From Chlamydiota bacterium (GTDB lineage: Bacteria; Auribacterota; UBA3054; B51-G9): a stretch of 9,895 nucleotides of DNA. A model generated the notes under the pieces. It was not told where the DNA came from and ran no database searches. It saw only the letters and a program-made list of their open reading frames with translations. The position numbers and the translations under genes were made by a program. The stretch is taken from the NCBI GenBank assembly GCA_003648225.1, contig QMOL01000080.1, positions 1 to 9,895 on the forward strand. Direction: 5' to 3'. Of this stretch, positions 7,650 through 9,895 are shown piece after piece. Each line of letters starts with the position of its first letter. Positions within the stretch are counted from its first letter, which is position 1.

Positions 7650-9176
7650 TTAAGTGCTAACCGTTGCAAAACATTTGCTTTCGATTAGTGAAGAGATGCC
7701 TATGAACAGGAATCCGATAGTGTAAATCAGCATAAAATATCCTAATAAAAATCTGCCTGATGAGATTGTAATTGCAAAGCCCACCGCGCTGTAAACTCCG
7801 AAAATAATTTCGAGCCAGATGAGGGGATTTGTTTTTGTGAAATATTTTTTTTCGGCTTTGGCAGGTGCATCGCCGGTTTTTGGAGTTCTGATGAAAGGGG
7901 TTTTTTTCCCTATTATGGCTTCAATAACCGCACGGGAATTATTTACCGCAAGACCAACGCCAACGCACATCATCCAGGGCAGGAAAACAGCTTTTTTCCA
8001 GGTTTTATCGTAAATAACGCGCTGCGCGAAAAGATATAAAGAGGAAGGCGCAATGGTACTGATAAGGAATAATCCGAGTAAACCAAACCATGCTTCCATA
8101 GGCAGCATATATTTTGAAAAAAATAAAACAGGCAGTGCAAGAACAGCAAGAATTAGTATCAATGGATGAACAACATAATGAGTAAGATGAAGAAAGGCTT
8201 CAACCTTTTTTAACAATGAGTCACGGGAACGAAAAATTGTCGGAATAAGTTTTATTGCAGTTTGAATAGATCCTTTAGCCCATCGGAATTGCTGCGATTT
8301 AAAAGCAGTTACCGCAGTTGGTAATTCCGCAGGAGCGGCAACATCAAAAACGAATTTCATTTTCCAACCTGCAAGTTGAGCGCGATAAGACAAGTCCATA
8401 TCTTCGGTAAGAGTATCAGCCTGCCATCCGCCGGCGTCAATGATAGCTGTTTTTCTCCAAACCCCTGCCGTTCCGTTAAAATTCATATAAAGATCATTCC
8501 ATGCACGGGCGCTTTGTTCGACAGCGAAATGTGCATCAAGTCCGATTGCCTGCGCGGTAGTCAGCCAGGAATAATCGGCGTTAAGGTGCCCCCATCTTGC
8601 TTGAGAAGCTGCGTATTCTTTTCCTTCAATGAGAAAAGGAACAGTTTTGCGTAAAAAATCTGATTCCGGTAAGAAGTCGGCATCGAAAATGGCCATTAAA
8701 CTTCCTTTACAGATATTCATTCCATACTGAAGGGCGCCGGCTTTAAAGCCGGATCGATCGCTTCGTCTGACATGTGTAATATCAACACCTGCGGCCCGGT
8801 ATTTTTTAACGATTTCAGCAACGAGAGGAGTAGTTTCGTCGGTAGAATCATCGAGGACTTGGATTTCGTGTTTACCTGCCGGATAATCTAATTTAACGAT
8901 ATTATCGATCAATCTTTCGACGACATTTTTTTCATTAAATATTGGCAGTTGAGTAGTTACGATGGGCCAATTAATGGAATCGGCTTTTTTCTTGAAGTTT
9001 TCCAAGAAAACATGATTTTTATCGGCCTCTTTTTTTGCGCGTCTTTTAAAAAGAAAGATCATTATGTAGCAATTAGCTGAATAAACGAATAGTGTTAATG
9101 CGCAAATTAAATATACCACAATGAGCCCATTGAGGAAGATTCGAAAAGCCAATGATTGTAAAATATTTTCAGTCAT
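7650..9176 (-). CDS. Family 2 processive glycosyltransferase (cellulose/mannan-synthase-like)
   Basis: This 508-residue inner-membrane enzyme should polymerise a beta-linked polysaccharide from nucleotide sugars. A transmembrane segment (about 14-43) precedes the cytosolic GT-A domain with all processive GT2 signatures: DDS (109-111), DAD (165-167), FNGTAGVWR (233-241), TED (257-259, catalytic base Asp) and QQFRW (295-299, the QxxRW acceptor-site motif). About four hydrophobic segments follow (about 330-355, 361-385, 395-412, 452-472 with 476-498). A KTPFIRTPKTG loop (425-435), seen in cellulose-synthase-like relatives, lies between them. It has no PilZ domain, so direct c-di-GMP control as in BcsA is not evident. 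Length and motifs resemble plant-CslA-like/bacterial beta-glycan synthases of about 500 residues. The product (glucan, mannan or other) cannot be told. It is first in an operon with the GH42-like protein and has its own promoter. The ATG start has no clear SD. Confidence 0.95.
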   Translation of the reverse strand: MTENILQSLAFRIFLNGLIVVYLICALTLFVYSANCYIMIFLFKRRAKKEADKNHVFLENFKKKADSINWPIVTTQLPIFNEKNVVERLIDNIVKLDYPAGKHEIQVLDDSTDETTPLVAEIVKKYRAAGVDITHVRRSDRSGFKAGALQYGMNICKGSLMAIFDADFLPESDFLRKTVPFLIEGKEYAASQARWGHLNADYSWLTTAQAIGLDAHFAVEQSARAWNDLYMNFNGTAGVWRKTAIIDAGGWQADTLTEDMDLSYRAQLAGWKMKFVFDVAAPAELPTAVTAFKSQQFRWAKGSIQTAIKLIPTIFRSRDSLLKKVEAFLHLTHYVVHPLILILAVLALPVLFFSKYMLPMEAWFGLLGLFLISTIAPSSLYLFAQRVIYDKTWKKAVFLPWMMCVGVGLAVNNSRAVIEAIIGKKTPFIRTPKTGDAPAKAEKKYFTKTNPLIWLEIIFGVYSAVGFAITISSGRFLLGYFMLIYTIGFLFIGISSLIESKCFATVST

Positions 9177-9202
9177 ACTTTATTAAAATAATATAATTTA
9201 CA

Positions 9203-9235
9203 CTTAAGTTAGTAGAGATATCCTCTATGTTTAAG
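9203..9235. promoter_or_regulatory. Possible hairpin in the 5' UTR of the glycosyltransferase
   Basis: TAGAG (9213-9217) pairs with CTCTA (9223-9227) across a 5-nt loop. An outer stem CTTAA (9203-9207) with TTAAG (9231-9235) encloses it with small internal loops. It lies within the roughly 80-nt leader predicted from the promoter at 9264-9292. No known riboswitch class is recognised. Confidence 0.35.
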
Positions 9236-9263
9236 CTTAATATTCAGTTTGAACTTATTGCAT

Positions 9264-9292
9264 ATTATAACAATAAACGAAAAAAATGTAAA
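9264..9292 (-). promoter_or_regulatory. Sigma70-like promoter for the glycosyltransferase operon
   Basis: Read on the minus strand, TTTACA (9292-9287; 5 of 6 to TTGACA), a 17-bp spacer and a perfect TATAAT (9269-9264) form a near-consensus promoter. Transcription would start near 9257, leaving a leader of about 80 nt before the ATG at 9176. The spacer is rich in T. Confidence 0.7.
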
Positions 9293-9327
9293 TAGAGTAA
9301 CATTTTTGGGTTATATTTAAATATTAA

Positions 9328-9356
9328 TGTACATTTGACTGCTTATTTGGTATAAT
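9328..9356 (+). promoter_or_regulatory. Sigma70-like promoter with extended -10 for the right-hand exported gene
   Basis: TATAAT (9351-9356) is preceded by TG at 9348-9349 (extended -10). The best -35 at a 17-bp spacing is TGTACA (9328-9333, 4 of 6). A nicer TTGACT (9335-9340) lies too close, at 10 bp. The start would be near 9363, giving a leader of about 60 nt. Confidence 0.55.
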
Positions 9357-9409
9357 AATTAATATAAGATCAGCTGTTCGCTGTTATAGAAGTTACATTT
9401 AATTTTTAT

Positions 9410-9422
9410 AAGGGTAATCAAA
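9410..9422 (+). promoter_or_regulatory. Ribosome binding site, the clearest SD in this window
   Basis: AAGGG at 9410-9414 lies 8 nt before the ATG at 9423. It supports that start and contrasts with the other genes here, which lack a clear SD at their chosen starts. Confidence 0.6.
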
Positions 9423-9895
9423 ATGAACTTCATCAAAAAACAATTAAATTATTATTACATTATTATATGCACAGCAATTATTTTCTCTTTAAATTCTTAC
9501 GCGGTTACTAAAACATGGACCGGCGGTGTGGATGTCTGGAATGATGGAGCAAACTGGTCGCCGGTGGGTGTGCCGACAAGCAATGACGCTGTTGTCGTTA
9601 ATGTTGCTAACGATCAAGCAGTCGCTATAAACGCTGACGGTGAATGTGCTTCGCTTGATGTATCAAATTCAGGGATGGCAATTGTTAATCGTTCGGATAG
9701 AACACTTACTGTTGACGGGGATGCGAAAGTTTCCGGTTTGAATTCGGAACTGCGAGCAAATCTCGGGCTGTTTGATGTTGGCGGAACTGCAACGGCAACA
9801 AACTCCGGACAAATAATTATTGATGCCACGAATGCGACATTTAAAGCTGCTAAGTTAGTTACGGATACAGGAATATTGAATTGGAATTTAGGTAC
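9423..9895 (+). CDS. Exported protein with 'TWTGG...GANWS' N-terminus, cut by the window edge
   Basis: Only the first 157 codons are present; the frame stays open to the end of the window. Residues 1-27 form a signal peptide (basic NFIKKQ, hydrophobic YYYIIICTAIIFSL, cleavage after SYA). The mature part starts with TWTGG, W and GANWSP..VPTSNDAVVV, a signature common at the start of large secreted beta-helix or autotransporter-like proteins and PEP-CTERM proteins of Planctomycetes, Verrucomicrobia and relatives. The rest is Val/Thr/Asn/Gly-rich and looks like short beta strands stacking as a solenoid (DGECASLDVSNSG, RTLTVDGDAKVSG). The C-terminus, where a PEP-CTERM tail would be expected, is not visible. 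It is divergent from the glycosyltransferase operon and has its own promoter and SD. The function is probably structural or adhesive at the surface, by inference. Confidence 0.88.
   Translation, partial: MNFIKKQLNYYYIIICTAIIFSLNSYAVTKTWTGGVDVWNDGANWSPVGVPTSNDAVVVNVANDQAVAINADGECASLDVSNSGMAIVNRSDRTLTVDGDAKVSGLNSELRANLGLFDVGGTATATNSGQIIIDATNATFKAAKLVTDTGILNWNLG

Noticed and set aside
7631..7669. TTG start extending the GH42-like protein by 13 residues
   Set aside because: It would overlap the end of the glycosyltransferase and put extra residues before a complete signal peptide that starts at the ATG at 7630.
8376..8654. 92-codon open frame on the plus strand
   Set aside because: It runs opposite the catalytic core of the glycosyltransferase, where the minus strand has clear motifs.
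9335..9340. TTGACT as the -35 of the right-hand gene
   Set aside because: It is only 10 bp from the TATAAT at 9351, too close for sigma70.

Overview
This window looks like the chromosome of an AT-leaning, Gram-negative-type bacterium that uses the PEP-CTERM/exosortase surface system. Two genes end in a recognisable PEP-CTERM tail (a Pro-Glu-Pro motif, a hydrophobic helix, then a short basic end). A third exported protein runs off the right edge. The style of these proteins (exported beta-sandwich repeat proteins and a 'TWTGG...W..GANWS' passenger) together with weak or absent Shine-Dalgarno (SD) sites suggests the PVC superphylum (Lentisphaerota/Kiritimatiellota-like) or a neighbour such as Omnitrophota. 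That is an inference from style; nothing here fixes the phylum. I see no tRNA, rRNA, CRISPR array, insertion sequence or phage gene.

Left part (1-3305, + strand). An AT-rich leader with direct and inverted repeats (about 20-146) precedes a protein joining two CBS domains to an RsbT/RsbW-like GHKL ATPase domain. Its last codons overlap the start of recG, the branch-migration helicase, which is complete with all helicase motifs.

Middle (3306-7630). A short intergenic stretch carries a strong extended -10 promoter lying almost on top of the start of a small exported PEP-CTERM protein with three W-(D/N)I-Q repeats (+ strand). This gene meets, tail to tail with 15 bp between stop codons, a 1090-residue secreted protein (- strand). 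That protein is built from a GH42-like (beta-galactosidase-type) barrel, three beta-sandwich modules, a fibronectin-III-like domain, an He_PIG-type Ig domain and a PEP-CTERM tail.

Right part (7631-9895). Immediately upstream of the large protein, on the same strand, is a family 2 processive glycosyltransferase of the cellulose/mannan-synthase type. The two form a short operon with its own sigma70-like promoter (9264-9292) and a possible structured 5' UTR. Divergently, a + strand promoter (around 9328-9356) drives a further exported protein that is cut by the window edge.

The main biological idea is an exopolysaccharide module: a beta-glycan synthase co-transcribed with a surface-anchored glycoside-hydrolase-like, carbohydrate-binding protein, flanked by other exosortase-type surface proteins. 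Synthase and anchored hydrolase could make and remodel the same polymer. This is inferred from gene order and domains; the polymer is unknown.
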